A DNA stretch of 64,000 nt. It comes from an uncultured Oscillospiraceae bacterium (GTDB taxonomy: Bacteria; Bacillota; Clostridia; Oscillospirales; Oscillospiraceae). Below, piece by piece: positions 51,301-63,300 of the stretch. The stretch covers positions 1-64,000 of the forward strand of contig CAJTUE010000001.1 in assembly GCA_910579775.1 (NCBI GenBank). The letters are read 5' to 3'. The notes beneath the pieces are model-generated. The model was not told the DNA's origin and did not search any database. It saw only the letters and a program-made list of their open reading frames with translations. Within the stretch, counting starts at the first letter, position 1. Every line of letters begins with the position of its first letter. Both the position numbers and the translations under genes were made by a program.

Positions 51301-54300
51301 GCGCTGAGTGCGGCGGGGAAGGTCTACACCTGGGGCGACAACCGCCGCGGCCAATTGGGTCTCAACCACAACCCCAGCGACGGAAAGGACAATGAGTGGT
51401 TCCAACAGTCCGCTGCCGGCGAGGTGAACGCGTACAAGACCCGCAATGGCAGCGAGTGGAACGAGAACACCGGTTTTGGCGGGGTAGTTGCAGTGGATGC
51501 AGGCGGCGCGGCCAGCAACGACGAGCACGGCTATGGCCACATGATGGCCATTGCCGCCGAATTGAACATGGTCGACGGCGTGCGCACCGACACCACCACG
51601 GTGTTTGGCTGGGGCCAGAACGACCGCGGCCAAGTGGGCGACAACTCTCCGCAACCGGACTCCAAGGATGAGGAAAACACCTATGCGATCCTGCCCACGG
51701 AAGTGACCTACCGCGATTCTAATGAATATGACATTCGCACGGTGACCGTTTCGGCCGGTGTTGACCACACCCTGTCGGTGGTTCGTGAGCGCCCCAAGGG
51801 CAGTGATGATAGCCGGGACGATGTCTACTACACCTACGGCTGGGGCTACGACACCCGCGGACAGTTGGGTCAGAGCAGCGATTCCGGTCAGGTCAGTTCG
51901 GATGGCTCGGGGACCAACACCAGTAGCCAGAAGCGCACCCCCACCAAAATGCTGTCGGAGAACTTTACTCGCGACGAGGACGGCAACATCAACAGCGGTG
52001 AGTTAAAGTATGTCACCGGCTCGGTGGGTGTATCTGCCGGAGACAACTTCTCCATTTTGTGGGATGAAGCGGGCGAGGTCTTCGGTACGGGCTATAACTT
52101 CGTCTATCAGCTGGGCGCCGCGCCCACCCTTCGGACGATGGTGGACAGCAAGGGAAACCCCATGGCGGACAATGCCTCTGTGGCGGTTCCGGTGCGAGTA
52201 GGTTACGGCGTGAGCCAAAACCTGATTTATGACAAGGTTTGGGTCTTTACAACCATGACGGATGAGGACACCGGTGAAACAACTACGCAGCTTACCGCCC
52301 GCTATGCGGTCCAGCCGGAGACGGTGCCTGTTCAGGGAGAAGAGGGCGATGCAGACATCGCGCCCAACGTGGCGTCGATCCCTGTGTCCAAGTTGACTCA
52401 GATGGATCCTACCGAAAATGACGAGAACCTGATGGACCTGAATGAAGAGCAGTTCAATGCTCTGAAGGCAGTCAGCCTCCAATATTCCATCACACTCACC
52501 GACCAGCAGTACGCGGTAGTGTTTAAGGATGGAATGAAGCGTTATTACAGCGTTGGCTTTAACATCTCTGAGCGTGACCGGGCTGTGCCCAGCGCGAAAG
52601 ACAGTGAGATGATCTACGGCTATACCCATACCGAAGAGATCCCCAACCTGGACATTACGGACACCAAGGATCATCAAGAACCTTGGGAGAAGTTGAGCCG
52701 CAACAACGCTGTGCTGGAACCCACCGACCTTAAGGATGTGTTCACCATCGTGGGCATTGTAGAGGATGCGGCGGATGTGGATATCAACGGCGTTTATGCA
52801 GGTAAGCTGAAGGTGATCATTGAAGATGCCAATAACTTTGCCACGCCGATGATCCGCACTGGCGAGAACTTTACCGTGGCGCTGAAGTCGGACGGTACGG
52901 TTTGGGCCTGGGGCGATAATACATATGGCCAATTGGGTACGGGCAAGAGCTATGATGAGCTGCCCTATGCTCCCTATCCCATGCGAGTGACTGGCCTCGG
53001 CACGCGGGAGAGCAAGCCCGTGATGAGCCGGCTTACCTTGATCAAAGAGATTTCTGCCGGCTTTAACCATGCACTGGCCCGGACGGCAGACGGCTCAGTG
53101 TACGCGTGGGGTGACAACTCCAGAGGCCAATTGGGTCAGAACGAAAATGTGTATTCCACCTATGAGGTCCACGGTGACACCATTAAGGTAGAGGTGGACA
53201 AGGCTGCGGTGGAGAAGCTGAAGGACACCTGGAGCTGCTATCCCATTCAGGTGACCGCCGGTGCAAGCGGCGACGAGAGCGGCAGCAGCTATTTGATGGG
53301 CGCGACCAGCATTGCTGCCGGTGGCTATCATTCCATGGCTTCCGTAGGCGAAACCGGCTGGGTATATACCTGGGGTGACAACTCCAAGGCACAGCTTGGT
53401 ACAGGATATAAAGTCAATGCCATCGGTGATATCCGTACTTATCCTGACCGAGTGGTGCGTGACGTCAATGGCGAGACTCCCGAGATGAAGTATCTGACGG
53501 CGGTTACTGAGGTCGCGGGTGGCGGCTGGCACTCGCTGGCAATTGGCCCGTTCCCCTACGCTAACGTGGGCGGCACGAGCGGCAGCGACAGCACTTATGT
53601 TGCCGCTTGGGGCGACAATACATATGGTCAGTTAGGCATTGGCCCCCATGAGACCGACGAAGACGGCACCCGCTACGGGGTGGCGGTAGATTATATGCGC
53701 CAGTACAGCAACACCGGCGAGGGCGCGGGCATTCTGGTGGACAGCGTCATCCAGATCGGCGCGGGCTTCTATCACACCGCTGTGCTTACCGAGGGTGACT
53801 CCACCCGCGGCACGGGTGGACGTGTGATGCTAGCGGGTGATTATCGTTATGGCCAGTTGGGTCACGCCGCTTCGGCAGATCAGACGGGCTTGGGGTATGT
53901 CCAGTATGCCACCGCTTTAGTAGATGACAAGGGAATTGACATTACAGATGCAGTGGGCGTGGCTGCGGGCCAGTATCACACTGCCATCCTGCGGGGAAAG
54001 CGGGCGGTTTTGCCTGATCCTACCATCCTTGGACCGATTATTGAGAGCACGATTTATACCTTTGGTACGAATACCGACGGTCAGTTGGCGCTTCCTGCCA
54101 CGGATAGCAATGGCTACTATCAAGACCAGACTGTAGATGAAAATTACCGAATTGTGACCAAACCCGGCAATGTGGCGGGGGTGGTGACCTCACTTGCGGC
54201 CGGAGGCAAACACACCGTGGCTTTGACCGATCGTGGCGAGGTGTTTGCTTGGGGCAAGAACGAGTCGGGCCAGCTGGGAGAGATGTCTCTGGTGGACAGG

Positions 54301-57300
54301 GATAGCGCGGGCCAGTCCGGTTTTGACGACGCTTATATTCCTGTTGTGTCCGGCGTAGTGAATTACGGCGGAAACTTTACTTACCCTGTGCGCATGGAGA
54401 CCCACCAGAACGGAGCACTGTGGAATCGGGTGCCCGATGCGGCATATAACGACTGTGACTATAAGCTGGTGCAAAACACACCCGTGAAGCGGGAGTATCC
54501 GCTGGTTCGGACTGTGGAGGGTGCGGCCTATGTGAACGAGGCTGGTGAGGCTGTACCTTATTATACACACTACGATGCGGCGGATGTTGTGGGCGGCAGC
54601 TACAACATTTGGTCCAGAGAACAGAAGCCCGGTGCGATGTGGAAGGACACCGGTGCGGAAGTAAAGGTAGGCAAGGGCGTTGACTTTACGAAGACGCCTG
54701 CCGTTATTGACTTCTTTACCATTACCTTTAGCCTTGCTGAGACGGGCGGCAACAGCAGCACAAGTTCTTCTATTACCGGTGAATACACAGTGGGCGGAGA
54801 GACTAGCGTTGTTACATCCGGTGACAGCGTCTGGGGCGGCGGCAAGTTGGTGTTACACGTGACCGGCCGCGGCGGCTATGTCTCTGACTATAATTATGAG
54901 TGGGTGGTCGATCCTGCCGCCACAGTTTATACCACCGAGCGCAAAGACCGCTGGACTGTTTACGACGGAAAGTGGACCGACAGCGAGGGTGTGGAGCACA
55001 CCGGCGGCTACACCGATGGCGAGAACTTCAAAGACGAATTGACCCAGTCTGAGGCCGCTACAGTAGATGGCTACTTTACGGTGGACTCCCTGAGCGATCA
55101 GGTGAATGTAGAATGTACCGTGGAGCATCCGCGGCTCTTTGATTTGGATGTGCGGGTGAACCTGGACCACAGTCCGTGGACGGACAGTGACCGCAAGCTA
55201 TTTATTAAGAGCAATTATAAGACCATCCTGCTGGAGAAGCAGGACGGGAAGAACACCTACACCGCGAAGGATGTGCCCGAGGGCACTTACAAGGTGTGGG
55301 AGTATGTGGACGGCGCATTTGAAGGCGGATTGCTGACCCATCCTGAGTTTGCCTTTGAGGGGCCGAAGACCATTACCGTCAAGAATAGCAATAAGACCGA
55401 CACATTGGACTACTTTACCTTAAATGCGTCCATTGTGCCGGTGAATGGCGTTGCCATGGCGGAACTCTCTATTCACTACGCACAGTACTCTCAGGTGGAT
55501 GGCGAGGACCGGTACAGCGTTTACACTGGTGGCAGTACCGGAAATGCCACATGGAAGCTTATTGATGGGGACAAGGTCATGGCAGACGCGCCGTTGATCA
55601 TCACCACGGTCACCACCGCCCTGACCAGCGGCGTGGTAGGCTCCCGTGTCCGTAGTGCTTGGCGCAACTCCAACGGCGGTACGGTGAATATCGGGTTGGA
55701 GAAGATCGAGTACCAGTACTCCACTACTGACGGCACTACCCCCCTGCAGATCATGAAGGTGGTGGGCGAGACTGATTTGGTAGTGACTATGGACGGTAAT
55801 GTGGCCGGGGATGAGAACTACATGATCCCCATGGCGATTCGTCTCACCAAGAACAATGTGAACTGGACAGATGCTACGGCCCAGGGCTATGAGCTGTATT
55901 TGGAGAGCTTGCGTGGCCGCACCACGATGGTGGGTGCGCCTCAGCGTGTCTGGGCCAGCTATAAGCTTACCCATCGCGGCGGTGGTCTGTTCGACACCAG
56001 CGAATTGGGCGGAACGGAGCGCGGCGGCATTCCTAGAGACGATTACATGGTCTATCTGCGCTATCCCGATGGGACGAAGCTCCCTGTGATGGGCAGCCAG
56101 TTCAACCTCACCTACCGTGGCTATGTGAAGGACACGCTCCAGGGGGCGATCGATCCCGCCGAGCAGCCGTTATCCGTGCCGGTGCGGGAGATCGAGTATA
56201 CCCTCATGGCTGCCAATGATGACGGCGCGGCGATGACCAGTACCTTGACGCAGGGCCATGTCCAGATCATCAGCGGCTTCAATGGCGCTATCAATGATAC
56301 CGAGGCTGATATCTATAGCGGTAAGACCAGTGATGGCCTTATCGTGGCTATGCCTGACGAGCAAGCTCCCGCCTATAACGTCACTGTGCTTCGGACCATT
56401 GATGTGGCGGCGAAGAAGGGCGCGGCCGGAAATGTTTCGGGGAAGCTGGTCATCCCGGTGAATAACACCATTTCCGTGCAGGTCATTGGCAGCCATGCCG
56501 ACGAGTTTGTCGTGCGTGTTCTGCAAACCTTTGAGGATCCCGATGACGAGGTGGAGCTTGACGTGGGCGGCATCCCGCTGGGAAAGCCCTTGACCTTCAG
56601 TACAGACGACACCATCAACGAGAACATTGACGACGCCGACAATAAGCCCTGGGATCTTGCTACCGCCAAGGCTATTACCATCCGTGTGGTCGGTTCCGGC
56701 GAGAGTGTGATCACCGGCGGCGGAAGCTATGGTGACGCTACCCTCAGCTCTCTGGACGATGAGCTGACGGTGACGGACGATGCTTTGCTGACCGGCTATA
56801 ATGTTGTGTACACTATGCAGCGGCCCCATACTGAGGCTGGGGTGGAGTTGATGGAAGCGTCCGGCGGCAGCACAACTCTCCCCGAGGGCGGTGTGCTGGA
56901 TGCGGAGGTCGTTGTGCCCGATCGTGAGCTTGCCAACTGGTCGGGTAAAGAAGTGAAGCTGCCTGATCTGGCGCTGGGCAACTATCTGGAGCTGGTCACC
57001 GGCGATACGGTAGATATCGTGGGGACGAGCGAGCGTTATATTCCCGATTACCGTTTGGCCTATACCAAGGGTGGGGAGAAGTACTACCGTAACGTCACCA
57101 CTGATGCGGACGGCAAGGTCCAGCCCTATATCGATTTGCCTGCGGAAGAGATCGTAGTGGGGAAGGATGAGTCGGGCCGCGATATCACCGAAAAAAATCC
57201 TGAGCGCTATGAGCAAGTGGGCGTACAGGAAGATGAAGAGGGCAACGAGATCCCTGTTTACGAGGACCTCTGGGTTAACGCACAGTTTGAAATCACTACC

Positions 57301-60300
57301 TCCAACCCCGACGTGGTGGATGTAAAGGGTTATACGCTCATTGCAGGCAAGCAGAACGGCAAGGCCACCGTGCGGATTTATAATAAGGAAACACACCGCT
57401 CCGCCATGATCGTGGTGCATGTCCTCAACGTAGAGGATGCTGTCGGCGAAAATATGGAGCGGGAATATGCCTATAAGGCCACGCCTATGATCGCTCTGGG
57501 CGAGGACTTTTCCGTTGCGCTGAAAGCGGACGGAACGGTATGGACTTGGGGTGACAACACCTACGGCCAATTGGGCATCAACAACCAAGAAGAGACCTTC
57601 TCCGACGCGCCTATGGCTGTGCGTACGGTCACGGATGCGGAGAGCGGTCTTGCTCCTATGATCCGTCATGTGGTGGCGGTGGCCGCCGGTCGGCGTCACG
57701 CCGCCGCTCTGACCCGGGAGGGAACTGTGTACGTTTGGGGCGACAACACGTTTGGTCAGTTTGCCCTTGATCCTGCCGATTATGTGCGCACCAATGATGC
57801 GGGCGACGTGATTGGTTACAGCAGCTTCTCCGCAGTGGAGGCGGATATCAGCAGCGTGCTTGGCAAGATCGTGGAGATCGCTGCCGGGGATGGCTTTACC
57901 GTTGTGCGCACCGAGCGTAACACGGTCTGGAGCTGGGGCCGCAACGACAAGGGCCAGTTGGGCGTGGGTTATGTGGATGATGTGTTCGGCCACGACCAGG
58001 TGCGCGAACAGTACCTGCGTGAGTTGACCTACCGCACCAGCGATTACTCCGCCTATCCCAGCATCTACGATGAGCTGTGTGCCAAGCTTGGCTTGAGCGG
58101 TATGGGTAGCCGCTTTACCCGTGAGGTGATGAACACTGGCCACAATGAGCGGGTTGAGGCCGATCCCTATTATCTGGACAGTTATTATCTCTATGCTAAG
58201 TATCTTTATGATTTGGTAGAGTTTGTAGAGTTGCAGAAGGAAGCCCTGCGCGATCTGGCGAATTTGGGTAACTACTATGAAGACGAAAGTGAGAACAGCA
58301 AACTGATCCGGCCCCTGGGCGACTACCGCGGCAACGAGGTGGCCACCATGGATGAGTTTGTTCTCGCCCTGCAGCTTTATGATGCGGCGGTCAGCTATCT
58401 GGAGTCCGCCTATGAGACCATTGCCATGGACAACCCCGCCTACGGCGAGGCATATGATCACTTTGTGCCCCTGGGTGACAAGAAGGACGGTGAGCCGACC
58501 TACCGCACAGATTGGGTGTTGGCGCGGCCCACATACAGCGGTGTAAAGTGGAGCTATGAGGATTACCAGATCGCACTGGAGCAATATCTGGAACGGGAAA
58601 AGAACGGGAAGCTTGTGACCACGGGCGGCGAGTATGGCGCGTCCGTTGATGACGAGACCGGTAACAAGGTCATGGAGAGCGAGCCCACCTTTAATGAGTT
58701 TACATGGAAGCCTGTTCAGGTCATGGAGGGCGAGGCTGCGAGCAAGGGCTACTACCTGAGTGAGGTCATGTCCATTTCCGCCGGTAGCGGCCATGTGTTG
58801 GCCCTGCGCAGTGACGGCTCGCTCTTCGGTTGGGGCGATAATACCTATGGCCAGTTGGGCGTGGGTCTTGACAGCACACTGGTGCGCAGCGATAATTCCG
58901 CTTTGGGTGCGACCTTTACTTATCGCGTGCCGGTGCGGGTGAAGTTGGGCGCAGTGGATGGCGATCCTGCTAACCAAGTTGCGGGTGAGATGCGCGGCTA
59001 TCTGGTCAACGTGATGAGCATGTCCGCTGGCGGCAACCACTCTCTGGCATTGTTGTCCGATGGCACGGTGGCTGCGTTTGGCGAGAACACCTATGGTCAG
59101 ATCGGCAATGCGGTTGTGGAACAGGCGACCTATGACATCAAAGATCTGGTGGAGGAAGTTCCGGGTGTGGGTGGTCAGCCCGGTATTGAGGGTATAGACG
59201 CCTACGATTTGATGGGCGACTCCATTGTCAAGCGGCAAGAGGCCGGGGCGGTCCGGGTGAGGACCGCGACCGGGGAACTGCAAAACGTGCTGGCTGTGGC
59301 AGCCGGCGGCCAGTCCAGCGAAGCCATCGTCCGCGACGGCACGATGTTGGGCGAAGCAGGCGGCGTCGTGTATGCCTGGGGCTCCAACATGGAGGGCCAG
59401 TTGGGCCTGGATGAGCGCGACGAAGACGATTTTGAGGGGCCACGCACCGCTTTTGTGGGTCATGCTGTGCAGGTTGCTCAGGGTGACAGCGCTAACTCTA
59501 ACGAGGAATACAAGTATTTTACCCGTGCCATTGCGATCGCCGTGGGAGGCAAGCATATGGCAGCGGTACGTGCCGACGGCTATGTGTGGAACTGGGGCAG
59601 CAACGCCCACGGTCAGTTGGGCAACGGCACTTGTGATGACAGCTTCCGGGCTGTTCAAGCGGGCGACGGCGAATCCAAGAGCCTGATCCTGGATCACTAT
59701 GAGCATTATAATGAGGGAGACGCCCTTCTCCATACCTACAATCAGCTTCGCCCGATGGGCGAGGAAAACCCCAATATCGTGATCATGGACGAGGGAGATT
59801 ATCTGCTGCTGGATATGGCCGATATCCTTTACAGCCACCGCACCGGCTTTAACCTGATCTCCGATGGTGAAAATACCTCTATAGCTGACAGGCTCAACTT
59901 AGTAGAAGTGGGCGTCACCGATCCTTCCATCTTTGCCGCGGAGAACGCCGGAGGCACAAAGGTGAAGGTGCGCAACACCGGCAAGCTGGGCCTTACCAGC
60001 GTTTACATCGACTACGAGTTCTCTAAGGGCGTGGAGGGCGATCCTCAGACCAGCAACATGATGGTGCTGCCGGTTTGGGCGCGCCACCGTCAGACTTATG
60101 ACTCGGGTGAGCCTGCCGATGATCATAATGTGTCCGTGTCCGCGTCCCCCATGGTGGCCGCGGGCGCGAAGCATGCCGTGGCTTTGGATTCCTCCGGCCG
60201 CGTGTGGGTGTGGGGCGACAACGCTAAGGGACAGCTTGGCCTTGACCCGGAGAAGGTCGCCTATGTGGACCACCCTGTTCAGGTAACTAATTTCTATCAG

Positions 60301-63300
60301 TACAGCGCAGTACGTCCTGACAACACCGACGCGCAGCTGGCGTTGGACGGTGGACCGCTGACCTTTACCGCGGTGGCAGCGGGCAAGGACTTTACCTATG
60401 CCCTGGACATTGACGGCTACGTTTGGGCCTGGGGCAACAATTATGACGCTACGGGCATGACCAAGCTAAATCAGCTTGGCCGCGGCGCAGACAGCGCATA
60501 TCAGGGATACCAGCCCATGCGGGTGCGTATGCGCGTGAGCCGCATTGGCACATTGGGTGAGGAAAAGGTCACCAAAGAATACCGTTACTTTAATGAAGAA
60601 TTGCATGGCTACGTTACCGATACCTATGTGGAGCGTGACCGCATCATTGCCATTGCGGCCGGCGAGGGCTTCGGAATGGCTTTGTCCTCGAGCGGCTTTG
60701 TGTATTCCTGGGGTGATAATGCCAACGGTCAGATGGGCATCAATAACCGCAGCTTGGCCACCAGCAGCTATGCCAAGTGGGTGAGCAAGGGTCATTCACC
60801 CAGTCAGACCAACCATATGCAGGAGGCTGTCAGCATCGGTGCGGGCAGCAAGTCCGGCGGAGTGCTTTTCTCCAACGGTACATTCTTTACCTTCGGCGAC
60901 AACAGCTATGGCCAGTTGGGCGACAACTCTGACCGTGGCCGTTATTCTGCCGTGAAGGTGCAGGCCGGCCAGGGTAATACCTGGAGCGATGGCAGTTTTA
61001 CCGGCAACACCGGGATGAACCCTAACGACAAAAACGACTATAACTTCAACAAGGGCGTGGCCATTGCCATGGGTGCGAACCACACGGTTGCTATCGCCCT
61101 GAACATAACCATGAAAACTCCCGACGCCAATGGCAAGGACTTTGACGTGACCCCAGGTCTCTATGGCTGGGGTGACAACGCCAAGGAACAGCTGGGCATC
61201 GGTTTGAATAGCGACGCCAAGCAGACGTTTGCCGTGCCGATGGTAATGAAAAATGCTGTCGGCGAGAACCTGACTGCCGGTGTGCGTCAGTTGAGCGCAG
61301 GCTACGCCGCAACGCTGGCACAGGTGGAGAACCAGACGATCAAGGGCAATGGCAGCGGTTTTGATCCTGTTCAGCTTCTGGCTTTTGGTGACAACGCTGT
61401 CGGTCAGCTGGGCAATTACAATCTCACCCGCGGACCGATCCCCAGCGGTTCTCCTGTTGACTATGACAACACCGTGGCCCGTGAGATCGCTCATGAGCTC
61501 CAGGTCATCGACGATAATTATCACTGGATGCAAAAGGTGATGGTAACCGCCGTGGGTGGCGACTTCATCGTTTTTGCCCGTGACACCGGTACAGTTTTTG
61601 CCGCCGGCTCCAACGCTTTGGGGCAGCTGGGCGACTATACCGACATTACCTCTGAATATCCGGTGGTAGTGGGCCGTCTCAGCTATGAAAGCCTGATTGC
61701 CTGGGGCACCGATCATAATACCGCACCTCATGACCTCACTCCTCAGATCACTTTGGTGGGAGCAGAAGAGGCCAAGTTTGACCTGACCAAGATGGCTTAC
61801 TTGGTGGATTACGGCTTTAACCTGTTGAGCCACAAGCCTCTGGAGGACATCAAGGATGCCCAATGGGAGTTTACTTCCTTGGACGAGAGCATTACGATGG
61901 AACTGAGCAACGACGGTTCGACAGTGACCTTTGGGCCGCGCGATCCGGCCAATGTCAAGTACGGCGACACCTTTATTCAGGTCTACGAAGCCACAACCGG
62001 CCGCACATTGTTGCTGCGGGTAAAGGTCGTACCCGAAAAGGACGAGGGCTTTGCTACCTCCCCGATGCTGGTGGCGGGCAAAAACCATATCATTGCGCTG
62101 AAGGCGGACGGCACAGTATGGGCCTGGGGTGATAATGCCCAGGGACAGTTGGGTGACGGTACGTTTGTTGACCGTGCTTACCCTGTGGAGGTGAAGAATG
62201 CTGACGGCGATCCCTTCACCAACGTGGTTTCTGTGGCCGCGGGAGATAATTTCAGCATTGTCCTTAAGGATGTGGATGGGGATCTGTCCACCACCGACGA
62301 CCGAGAGGTCTATGTAGTGGGCGGCTTAAGCTCCATTACTACCAACCTTATCCATGTTCCCAGCGAGGAAGAATTGACCCAGGTAGACCGTCTCAACGGG
62401 CCGAAGTTCATGAAAATGTTCCAGGCCGACGGCGTCTATCAGCCCTTCACCTATGACCAGGTGGCCAACAACGAGGCCGACGGCTGGAACGATGTGGGTG
62501 ATCTGACCCGTGCCATTGAATTTAGAAACGCGAATAACCGTGTACCCGAAAACGAAGATGCGGACATCCGTTTCGGTGTGCGACCGGGGAAAGAATTTAC
62601 CGCCATGGACTACAGTGATGCGGCGGTAGATTATGCTGCGAGCAAGGGCTGGACGGTCTACTATCTGGCCTACTATAAATATGTGAATCAAGAGGGTGAC
62701 GACTGCGGCATCTGGGTCGACATCCCCAAAAACTGCCCCAACCCCCACCATCCCCACAGCAGTGAGTTTATGACCCGCGATGTGGAGACAGCAGGGGTCG
62801 GGTATATTGGCGTTACCGACATTACCAACCGCACCAAGCTGAGCCAACTGCGCCCCCATGCCGACGAGAACGGCAACCCCAAGGGCTATGAGGTGACGTA
62901 CCAGGTGATCGTCGACGGTACACCTACGCCGGAGACGGTGGTCTATGACCAGCTCTGGCCCACCGATGGCCCGGACAAGTGGACAGGGAAGCAGTACTGG
63001 GTCAGTGCTCAGTTCGCGGCTTGGGAGCGCCAGCTCCAGATCGATTTGCCGACGCAAGAGGAAATTGAGAAGGTCAACTCTGACTGGCCCTATCTGATGA
63101 TCCCCGAGGACAGCGGCGATACGGTGAATATTGCCAGCGTAATGGGGTGGACCACCCGCAACGTGGACTACTTTACCGGTGAGTTGAACTGCTCTTACAA
63201 GAGCGAGGACGGCGAACGCTGTGCTCTCCAGGGCTACAATCCCGCCGATACCATTACCCCTGTGGTCTGCGGCAACGACGCCTGCCAGTTGGTGGGTCAG

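Noticed and set aside
56170..59838. A 1,222-codon open frame on the minus strand opposite the giant gene, and a similar 668-codon one at 48343-50349
   Set aside because: Both lie exactly antisense to the RCC1 protein, lack ribosome sites and show low-complexity V/H/I/G-rich protein typical of a reversed repetitive gene. The plus frame has clear RCC1 motifs throughout.
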